Shown here one piece after another: positions 1 through 5,430 of a stretch of DNA of 5,440 nt (within the stretch, counting starts at the first letter, position 1; each line of letters begins with the position of its first letter). The notes under the pieces are model-generated. The model did no database searches and was not told where the DNA came from. It was given only the letters and a program-made list of their open reading frames with translations. Position numbers and translations under genes: made by a program. The DNA is taken from positions 1-5,440 of the forward strand of contig CALHQN010000192.1 in NCBI GenBank assembly GCA_938036585.1, in the 5' to 3' direction. The stretch comes from an uncultured Campylobacter sp. Lineage in GTDB: Bacteria; Campylobacterota; Campylobacteria; Campylobacterales; Campylobacteraceae.

Positions 1-945
1 CGCATCGCCGAGCTCGTAAGCGCCCTGGCGCCCATAGCGCCCGTGCTGATCGTGGACGACGGCAGCGACGAAGCGAGCAAAAGCGCGCTAAAGGGGCTTG
101 CGGCTCAAATTTACACCCGCGCGCAAAACGGCGGCAAAGGCGCTGCCGTGTGCGACGGGCTGGCGTGGGCGAAGGAGCTTGGATTTACGCACGCCTTTCA
201 AATCGACGCAGACTTTCAGCACGACGTAAGCAGGTGCGAGGAGTTTTTGGCGCTTGCGGCGCAGCAGCCCGCCGCGCTGATCTGCGCCGCTCCCGCGTAT
301 GACGAAAGTGCGCCCAAATCCCGCCTGCATGGACGCAAGATAATGAATTTTTGGTGCGTGATAAATACCCTCTCGCACCGCATAAAAGACGCGATGTGCG
401 GCTTTAGAATTTACCCGCTAGAGGGGATCGTGCCACTTCTGCCCCGCACCAAAAGCCGCAGAATGGGCTTTGATGCCGAAATTTTAATCCTGGCCGTGCG
501 CGCGGGGCTAGAGATAAAATGGCTTGATCTGGCGGTGCGCTACGAAACGGGCGGAGTGAGCCATTTCGCGCCGTTTCGGGATAATTTCGGAATTTCGCTG
601 ATGCACGCGAGGCTATTTTGTGGGCTTCCGCTTTGGCTTGCAAAAAGAGCGCTAGAGCGCGCCTGCGATAAATTTAAAAAGCGCGGCTTGCAGGATGTTT
701 CGCAGCAGAGCGCGAATGAAATTTTGCAAGGGCTAGCGGGACAAAACTTTTGCAGCGGCGCACGGCGCGATAGTTACAAAGATACAAAAGAGAAGATGGA
801 CGGCGGCGCAGACGAAAAAGCTGGTACCGAAAAATGCGGCGACAACGCCGCAGCGCAAAGCTCACAGGCGGAAAATTCAGCGCAAAGCTCGCTAGTAAAA
901 GCATCGCAGCAGAACGCCGCCGCAAAGGACGGGCGCGATGGCTAA
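1..945 (+). CDS. Family 2 glycosyltransferase of an aryl-polyene-type cluster (5' partial)
   Basis: The reading frame is open from the first base, so the true start lies upstream. The GTG at 43 falls inside the conserved N-terminal strand and is not a credible start. Probably only some 15-20 residues are missing. Counting from the window edge, visible GT-A features are the nucleotide-binding VDDGSDE (residues 18-24), NGGKGAAV (43-50), the metal-binding DAD within QIDADFQHD (67-75), CGFRIYPLE (133-141), RRMGFDAEIL (153-162) and a SHFAPFRDNF segment (187-196). These resemble polyprenyl-phosphate sugar transferases and the GT2 enzymes of aryl polyene clusters. The expected role is transfer of a sugar from a nucleotide donor to a lipid or polyene acceptor at the cytoplasmic membrane face; donor and acceptor cannot be read from the sequence. 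The catalytic body ends near residue 230. The remaining ~85 residues, to 314, are a low-complexity hydrophilic tail. The stop overlaps the acyltransferase start by 8 bases, implying translational coupling. Confidence 0.9.
   Translation, partial: RIAELVSALAPIAPVLIVDDGSDEASKSALKGLAAQIYTRAQNGGKGAAVCDGLAWAKELGFTHAFQIDADFQHDVSRCEEFLALAAQQPAALICAAPAYDESAPKSRLHGRKIMNFWCVINTLSHRIKDAMCGFRIYPLEGIVPLLPRTKSRRMGFDAEILILAVRAGLEIKWLDLAVRYETGGVSHFAPFRDNFGISLMHARLFCGLPLWLAKRALERACDKFKKRGLQDVSQQSANEILQGLAGQNFCSGARRDSYKDTKEKMDGGADEKAGTEKCGDNAAAQSSQAENSAQSSLVKASQQNAAAKDGRDG
851..890 (+). repeat. 13-bp direct repeat in the glycosyltransferase tail
   Basis: CAGCGCAAAGCTC occurs at 851-863 and again, exactly, at 878-890. 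The offset is 27 bases, in frame, and gives the nine-residue echo AQSSQAENS / AQSSLVKAS in the low-complexity tail. It suggests the tail grew by short tandem duplication. Confidence 0.65.
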
Positions 946-2062
946 ACACTGGAGCGAAAACAACGAAAAGGCGGGCGCGGCGCTTTTAAATTTAGCCCGC
1001 TTCGTCACGCTTCACACGCCTGATTTTTGCATGCGAGGCACCGCGCTTTGTATCTCGGCGATCTATTTTGTGCTGCTTAAAAACGAACGGCGCGCAATCA
1101 GGGAATTTTTGCGGCGCGCGCTTGATCGCGAGCCCAAGATCCGCGAAATTTACGCGAATTTTTATAAATTTTCCCTCAGCTTGTGCGAAAAAATCGCAGT
1201 TTGGAACGGCAAAATCGCGCTGGACCAAATACGCGTGCAAAGCGGTATGAAAGAACTTCTAAGCGACGGAATAGGCAAAATTTTAATCACTTCGCACTTC
1301 GGCAACACCGAGATCGCGCGCGCCCTTTCGGCAAGCACGGCGGGGATAAAAATCAACGTGCTGATCTTTCGCAAACACAGCGAAAATTTTATGAAATTTA
1401 TCGAAAAAATGGGCGGCGGCGTTAAAATTCTCTACGTCGGCGAGCTCGGCATCGGCGAGATGCTGCAAATCAAAGAGCTACTGCAAAACGGCGAACATAT
1501 AGCGATAATGGGCGATCGCATGCCGGTGGGCTCGGATAAATTTCAAAGCGAGGATTTTTTAGGACGCAGCGCGAACTTCCCGATCGGCGGCTATCTGCTC
1601 GCTAAAATTTTGGACGCACCGCTATTTAGCCTATGGTGCTACGAGGGGCGCAAAGGGCGTGAGCTGCGGCTGCAGCCGCTACCCGCGCCGCTAAAGAGCC
1701 GCGATAAGGCGCGATCGGTCGCACCGCCGCTTAAAAGCTACGTGCGGCAGCTGGAGCTTTATGCCAAAGAATTTCCTTCTCAATGGTATAATTTCTTTGA
1801 TTTTTGGGCACAAGGGAAAAACGCGAGCGATGTGGAGCGCGACGACGCGCAAAATTTCGGCGAGATGGGTTCAAACGCTACGTCAAATTTAGATGGCGCA
1901 GCGGATTTAAACGACACGGCAAGTTCGAATGCCGCGTCAAATTTGAAAAGTACGGCAGACTCGGATACTGCGCTAAATTTAGATAATTCAAATTTAACCG
2001 CCGCAAAATCCGCCGCGCAGGACGAAAAATTTCATAGCGGAGAGAGGAATGAAAGAGTATAA
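938..2062 (+). CDS. LpxL-like lysophospholipid acyltransferase of an aryl-polyene-type cluster
   Basis: The protein has 374 residues. It belongs to the LpxL/HtrB (LABLAT) acyltransferase family, which transfers acyl chains from acyl-ACP to lipid acceptors at the inner membrane. The HX4E catalytic motif is seen as HFGNTE (H120, E125). It is followed by GDRMPVGS (192-199), FLGRSANFPIGG (207-218) and the family-typical end QWYNFFDFW (282-290). The N-terminal ~50 residues contain an amphipathic or membrane-associating stretch ending in AIYFVLLKN, as in LpxL relatives. In aryl polyene clusters this enzyme is thought to attach the polyene acid to its lipid anchor or to build that anchor; this is inference here. 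ATG 938 is preceded by AAAGGA at 924-929, eight bases upstream, and overlaps the glycosyltransferase stop. Residues ~292-374 form an Asn/Ala/Ser-rich tail with an imperfect 18-residue tandem repeat, absent from ordinary family members and probably disordered. In some bacteria the glycosyltransferase and acyltransferase are, as I recall, one fused protein; here they are separate genes. Confidence 0.88.
   Translation: MAKHWSENNEKAGAALLNLARFVTLHTPDFCMRGTALCISAIYFVLLKNERRAIREFLRRALDREPKIREIYANFYKFSLSLCEKIAVWNGKIALDQIRVQSGMKELLSDGIGKILITSHFGNTEIARALSASTAGIKINVLIFRKHSENFMKFIEKMGGGVKILYVGELGIGEMLQIKELLQNGEHIAIMGDRMPVGSDKFQSEDFLGRSANFPIGGYLLAKILDAPLFSLWCYEGRKGRELRLQPLPAPLKSRDKARSVAPPLKSYVRQLELYAKEFPSQWYNFFDFWAQGKNASDVERDDAQNFGEMGSNATSNLDGAADLNDTASSNAASNLKSTADSDTALNLDNSNLTAAKSAAQDEKFHSGERNERV
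1869..1944 (+). repeat. Imperfect 54-nt tandem repeat in the acyltransferase tail
   Basis: Bases 1869-1890 and 1923-1944 match at 18 of 22 positions with an offset of exactly 54 bases, both ending in CGTCAAATTT. In protein they give SNATSNL (312-318) and SNAASNL (330-336). A third, weaker unit (residues ~349-353, SNL again) follows, with further AAATTT copies at 1975 and 1990. The duplication keeps the frame. Confidence 0.7.
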
Positions 2063-2594
2063 ATTTCGCGCCAGATTTTACGACGCCGATCCGATGGGCG
2101 TGATGTGGCACGGCAACTACGTAAAGCTCTGCGAGGACGCTAGATGCGAGTTTTGGCGCGACGCGGGCTACACATATATGCAGATGAGAGATGATGGATT
2201 TATATATCCCATTATCAAAATGGAGTTTAAATTTATCGCGCCGATACTTTTTGACGACGAGGTTGCGGTAAGCATCGAGCTGCTTGAGTGCGATACGATC
2301 ATAAAATTCTCTTACTGCATCAAAAGCCTATCGGGCGCGCTATTGGCCAAAGCTACCACGTCGCAAGCCGCGGTGGAGCTTGATTCCAAAAGGACGCTGT
2401 ATGAGATACCGCCGCAGCTAAGGGCGTGCGCAGATAAAATTTTAGCAAAGAAAAATCCCGCGAGTAAAATTTTAGCGGCAGATAAAATTTCGACAGTGAA
2501 TGAAATTTCACCGGCAAGCAAAGCCGCGTCCGAGCGAGATTGCCCTAAAAACGCCGCGACAAATGAAATTTTGCCTAGCGATAACGGGCAATGA
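2049..2594 (+). CDS. Hot-dog fold acyl thioesterase (4HBT/YbgC type) with C-terminal tail
   Basis: The protein has 181 residues, against roughly 130-145 for the family. The N-terminal motif YDADPMGVMWHGNY (11-24) matches the 4-hydroxybenzoyl-CoA/YbgC thioesterase signature. D14 aligns with the catalytic aspartate that precedes Pro-x-Gly in 4HBT, and H21 and N23-Y24 are also conserved in the family. The hot-dog core runs to about residue 128. Such enzymes hydrolyse acyl-CoA or acyl-ACP thioesters. In aryl polyene clusters the gene sits between the acyltransferase and the LolA-like gene and is thought to release or edit polyene or acyl chains (apeK-like position). ATG 2049 overlaps the acyltransferase stop by 14 bases and has a purine-rich site, GGAGAGAGGA, ending immediately before it. 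Residues ~129-181 are a tail built of repeated [DSN]-[KE]-I-[LS] units (DKIL, SKIL, DKIS, NEIS, NEIL). They are encoded by an AAATTT repeat that continues past the stop, so the tail looks like captured repeat DNA rather than a domain. Confidence 0.88.
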   Translation: MKEYKFRARFYDADPMGVMWHGNYVKLCEDARCEFWRDAGYTYMQMRDDGFIYPIIKMEFKFIAPILFDDEVAVSIELLECDTIIKFSYCIKSLSGALLAKATTSQAAVELDSKRTLYEIPPQLRACADKILAKKNPASKILAADKISTVNEISPASKAASERDCPKNAATNEILPSDNGQ

Positions 2595-2641
2595 AATTTT
2601 AGCGAGCATAAAATTTAAAGGACTACGATGAAAATTTTAGC
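2430..2641 (+). repeat. Degenerate AAATTT-cored repeat array across the thioesterase 3' end
   Basis: Eight AAATTT cores begin at 2437, 2467, 2485, 2503, 2566, 2594, 2611 and 2632, that is 8 in about 200 bases. Several sit in a longer shared context close to GCAGATAAAATTTTAGC: the full form is at 2430-2446, CGAGTAAAATTTTAGC at 2461-2476, GCAGATAAAATTT at 2478-2490 and CAATGAAATTTTAGC at 2589-2603. The last copy, GATGAAAATTTTAGC (2627-2641), contains the start codon of the LolA-like gene. Inside the thioesterase frame the spacings are multiples of three. After the stop they are not, so the repeat is a DNA feature. Confidence 0.7.
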
Positions 2642-3155
2642 TTTATTTTTAGCGATTTTGGGGCTTGCGGGCGCGCTTGAAGTAAGCGATCTGGCGCTTA
2701 AGACCGACAATATCGGCGGCAAATTTAGCGAAACGCTCAGCATTGAGGGCTTTGCCGAGCCCGTGCGAAGTAGCGGCGAGTTTAGGATCAAGGGCGGCGA
2801 GCTGTTTTGGACGACGCTAAAGCCGGTGCGAAGCGAGCTAAAAATCGGCGCGGACGGCGTTTTTGAGCGCAGCGGCGCGGCATGGGTCAAAAGCACCGAT
2901 TCGCTTTTTGATAAGGACACCTTTTTGGCGATCTCGCGCCTGGACGTAGCGCGGCTTAGCAAAAATTTCTCGATCGCGCTAAGCGGCAGCAAAGATGCGT
3001 GGCGCGCCGAACTAAGCCCCAAAGGGATGCTGCAAAATATCTTTAAAAATATCGTGATCGAGGGCGGTGCCTACGTCAGGGTGCTGCGGATTAGCAGCGC
3101 TAACGGCGACGTGAGCGAAAACGTATTTTCGGGCGTCGTGAGCTTAGATGAGTAA
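2628..3155 (+). CDS. LolA-like periplasmic lipid/lipoprotein carrier of an aryl-polyene-type cluster
   Basis: The protein has 175 residues. Residues 1-16 form a Sec signal peptide (MK, hydrophobic core ILALFLAILGL, cleavage after AGA). There is no cysteine anywhere, so it is a soluble periplasmic protein and not a lipoprotein. The mature part has the LolA half-barrel pattern: GKFSETLSIEGFAEPVRSSG (31-50), EFRIKGGELFWTTLKPVRSE (51-70), then SELKIGADGVFE, which matches the 'G-x-F...G-x-L-x-W...P..S.L.I...G' signature. LolA proteins shield a lipid tail while crossing the periplasm. The paralogue in aryl polyene clusters is thought to serve the pigment lipid together with the adjacent MMPL exporter (apeL-like position). 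The start at 2628 has AAAGGA at 2617-2622 with a 5-base spacer. The 33-base gap before it is the only intergenic gap in the operon and carries no obvious promoter. The 3' end overlaps the exporter by 8 bases. Function is from family and context; the ligand is inferred. Confidence 0.85.
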   Translation: MKILALFLAILGLAGALEVSDLALKTDNIGGKFSETLSIEGFAEPVRSSGEFRIKGGELFWTTLKPVRSELKIGADGVFERSGAAWVKSTDSLFDKDTFLAISRLDVARLSKNFSIALSGSKDAWRAELSPKGMLQNIFKNIVIEGGAYVRVLRISSANGDVSENVFSGVVSLDE

Positions 3156-5283
3156 GAGCGCGATTCTAGCGGCATTCGGCGCGGCATTCATCGCGCTTTG
3201 CGCCTTTATAGCGTTAAATTTAAACCGCGTAAATTCCGATTTTTACGAGCTAAGCGGCATCGAAATTTCGGGCGAGCAGAAACAGAGCGTCGAGGATTTC
3301 AACCGCGAGATCGCGAGGCAAATCATCGTCGCAAGCACGGAGAGGGCGAGCTTTGACGCGTTCATTGCAGATATGCAAAAAAGCGGGCTTTTTGAGAGCA
3401 TAATCTACGAGGTCAAGGATGCAAGCGTGTATCAGAGCGAGCTTGCGCGCTTTGCGCCCGCGATGCTCGATGATGCGAGCGTGGAGCTTTTAAAAAGCGA
3501 TCCGCAGGCCTTTTTTGAGCGCAGCGCGCGTGAGCTTTACTCAAAATTTCGCCCGCTTAGCCTCTCGCAGGATTTTTTCTCGCTTAGCCTTCACTCGCGC
3601 CTCGGCTCTCGCGGCGCGATCAAGCTTGATCCTGCGCAAAACCGCTTCATCGCGACCATTGACGGCGCGCCGCACTACCTCGCTACGGCTAAGCTCGCTC
3701 CGAAAGCAAACGACGACGCGCTTAGCGCGCTGGTACGCGAGGCGCAAAAGAGCAAAATTTTAATCTCGGGTACCGCCCTATTTAGCGCATTGGGCAAAAG
3801 CGCGGGCGTACGCGAAAGCTCCATCGCGGGCGCCGTTTCGCTTAGCCTGTGCGCGGCGTTGCTGCTGGCGGCATTTTCGCGCGCACGGATCTTCTGTCTG
3901 CTACTGCCCGCGCTTTTCGGGCTTGCCTGCGGCGTAGCGGCTACGATGGCGATCCGCGGCTCGATCCACATCCTAAGCGCCGTAGTTTCGACGAGCCTAA
4001 TCGGGCTGATGCTTGATTACGCGGTGCACTGGCTGGGCGCAAACATCTCGCGCCGCATCGAAGCTCGCTCGATAAAAAGCATGCGAAATATCCTGCTTCT
4101 AGGCTTTTTCATCACCGCGGGAGGCTACTTCGTATTTTTATTCAGCCCGTTTTTTCTGCTCAAAGAGATCGCGATCTTTGCCATAGCCGCGCTTGCGGGG
4201 GCATTTTGCTTTAGCTACTTCGCCCTGCCGCTGCTTCTTGAAGGAGCGAAATTTCGCCCCACCCCGCTCTTTGCAAAAGCTCTTGAACTCTACGCAAAGG
4301 CGCTTTGCAAGATAAACCTAAGCCTCAAAGCGCTCATTCTCGTTTGCGCGGCGCTGCTTGCGTTTTTGTATTTTAAAATGGAGCTTAAGGACGACGTCAG
4401 CGAATACGCGAGCTTGGATAAAAACCTGATCGCGATGAGCGCCAAGCTCGCAAGCATCGGAGGCTCTAGCTTCGATCTGATCGTGGGTAATGATGCAGGC
4501 GCGGTAGCCAAAGAGGCCGTAGCGCGCGGTTTTGCGGACTCCTACACCGGTGCGCCGATTTTGGATCCTGCCACGCAGAGCTTTATCAAGCAGTCCTTTG
4601 CAAACTACGATAGAAGCGCATTTTTAAATCTCGGGCTTAGTCGCGAGCTCGTGGACACAAACTTTGCCAAGATCGCGGATGCACCCATTTTAAGCTACGA
4701 GCAGGCTAGAAGCTCCGTCCTTTTTGCCGCAATGCCGAGCATCGATCCGCATATCGCTTTTTTGCGCGGCGTGCGCGATAAAGCAGCCGTTAGCGAGCTT
4801 GCCGCGCAGATGGGTGCACTGCATCTAAACATGCGAAGCGCCATAAGCGAGGCGTTTTCGCAGATCAAAATCAACGCTCTGTATCTAAAATGCGCCGCAT
4901 ACGCCCTCGCGCTCGCACTGCTGTGGGCGTTTTTCGGCGCGCGGACGGCGTGGCTGATCGTTATCTGCGTTTTTGCGACAAATTTGGCCGTGCTTGCCCT
5001 GCTTAGCGCATTCGGCGTGAGCGTGAATATATTTGCGATCTTTGCGCTGATCCTCTCAGGCGCCGTGGGGATAGACTATATGATCTTTGCAAACAACGAT
5101 AAGATGGCGCTTAGCGATAAAATTTTCGGCATCACGCTCGCGTCTTTAACCAGCATAATCTCTTTTTTTACGCTCGCTTTCAGCTCCACTAAAGCCGTGG
5201 CGCTGTTTGGGCTCTGCGTCAGCCTAAATATCGCGCTAGCGGCGACCTTAGCGCAAGTTTTGGCGGCGAGCAAGAAAAGCTAA
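3148..5283 (+). CDS. MMPL/RND-superfamily predicted exporter of an aryl-polyene-type cluster
   Basis: The protein has 711 residues with the duplicated RND layout. TM1 is ~4-24, followed by a large periplasmic loop to ~222, then TM2 ~224-243, TM3 ~247-269, TM4 ~273-296, TM5 ~313-333 and TM6 ~336-364. TM7 ~392-409 opens the second half, with a smaller loop ~410-575 and then TM8 ~578-597, TM9 ~600-622, TM10 ~626-648, TM11 ~659-680 and TM12 ~683-706. Each half carries the same acidic motif in its fourth helix: GLMLDYAVHW (D290) and GIDYMIF (D643), as expected of proton-driven MMPL/RND transporters. It matches the predicted exporters of aryl polyene clusters (apeM-like position, COG4258 type), which are thought to move the polyene lipid from the inner membrane to the periplasmic LolA-like carrier. 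ATG 3148 lies inside the preceding gene (8-base overlap), with no strong Shine-Dalgarno, so translation is probably coupled. AAATTT is scarce here compared with the upstream genes. It has no low-complexity tail. Confidence 0.92.
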   Translation: MSKSAILAAFGAAFIALCAFIALNLNRVNSDFYELSGIEISGEQKQSVEDFNREIARQIIVASTERASFDAFIADMQKSGLFESIIYEVKDASVYQSELARFAPAMLDDASVELLKSDPQAFFERSARELYSKFRPLSLSQDFFSLSLHSRLGSRGAIKLDPAQNRFIATIDGAPHYLATAKLAPKANDDALSALVREAQKSKILISGTALFSALGKSAGVRESSIAGAVSLSLCAALLLAAFSRARIFCLLLPALFGLACGVAATMAIRGSIHILSAVVSTSLIGLMLDYAVHWLGANISRRIEARSIKSMRNILLLGFFITAGGYFVFLFSPFFLLKEIAIFAIAALAGAFCFSYFALPLLLEGAKFRPTPLFAKALELYAKALCKINLSLKALILVCAALLAFLYFKMELKDDVSEYASLDKNLIAMSAKLASIGGSSFDLIVGNDAGAVAKEAVARGFADSYTGAPILDPATQSFIKQSFANYDRSAFLNLGLSRELVDTNFAKIADAPILSYEQARSSVLFAAMPSIDPHIAFLRGVRDKAAVSELAAQMGALHLNMRSAISEAFSQIKINALYLKCAAYALALALLWAFFGARTAWLIVICVFATNLAVLALLSAFGVSVNIFAIFALILSGAVGIDYMIFANNDKMALSDKIFGITLASLTSIISFFTLAFSSTKAVALFGLCVSLNIALAATLAQVLAASKKS

Positions 5284-5284
5284 T

Positions 5285-5337
5285 CAAGCGGGAGCCAAAG
5301 AGCTGAAAGCACTGAATAGACGCTCTTTGCCCGCTTG
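5285..5337 (+). terminator. Bulged inverted repeat just after the exporter stop, possible terminator
   Basis: CAAGCGGG (5285-5292) pairs with CCCGCTTG (5330-5337), and CAAAGAGC (5296-5303) pairs with GCTCTTTG (5322-5329). This gives 16 base pairs with one 3-base bulge (AGC, 5293-5295) and an 18-base loop. The stem begins two bases after the TAA at 5281-5283. The classical U-tract is missing directly after the stem; only TTTT at 5347-5350, about 10 bases on, could serve. It may therefore be a weak terminator, an mRNA 3'-end stabiliser, or a processing site between cluster segments. The structure is read by eye; no folding energy was computed. Confidence 0.55.
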
Positions 5338-5340
5338 CAG

Positions 5341-5430
5341 ATAAAATTTTATAAAAGAGCGCGCCGTAAATTTACGTAGCCTCGGCGAATGAAAATTTAG
5401 TCTAAAGCGCCGCGAGATAAAATTTAGTCT
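5341..5430. repeat. AT-rich palindromes and a 12-bp direct repeat in the 3' intergenic region
   Basis: This stretch shows no gene. It holds a perfect palindrome ATAAAATTTTAT (5341-5352), a perfect palindrome CGTAAATTTACG (5365-5376), and the exact direct repeat AAAATTTAGTCT at 5392-5403 and 5419-5430 (27-base offset). GCAGATAAAATTTTA at 5337-5351 is an exact 15-base copy of 2430-2444. It could be a regulatory region for a downstream gene or part of the dispersed AAATTT repeat family; the window ends before either can be decided. Confidence 0.6.

Noticed and set aside
43..45. GTG at 43 as the start of the glycosyltransferase
   Set aside because: The frame is open from base 1 and the upstream residues (RIAELVSALAP) fit the first helix of GT2 proteins. 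Starting at 43 would remove the first strand, and no ribosome binding site is seen.
2595..2627. Internal promoter ahead of the LolA-like gene
   Set aside because: The 33-base gap is AT-rich because of AAATTT repeats, but it shows no convincing -10/-35 pair, and the genes on both sides are coupled in the same direction.
2430..2641. CRISPR array
   Set aside because: The repeats are short, degenerate and unevenly spaced (17-63 bases), lie partly in a coding frame, and have no constant spacer length.
88..5273. Minus-strand open frames and short plus-strand frames inside the five genes (for example 2615-3022 minus, 3675-3971 minus, 1183-1425 plus)
   Set aside because: They lie fully opposite or inside well-supported genes, have no recognisable motifs or ribosome binding sites, and are of the length expected in GC-rich coding DNA.
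5350..5355. TATAAA as a -10 promoter element
   Set aside because: It lies within the palindromic AT-rich repeat. No good -35 or extended -10 is visible, and no gene start follows in the window.
5389..5400. Small ORF starting at ATG 5389
   Set aside because: It reads ATG AAA ATT TAG, stopping after three codons.
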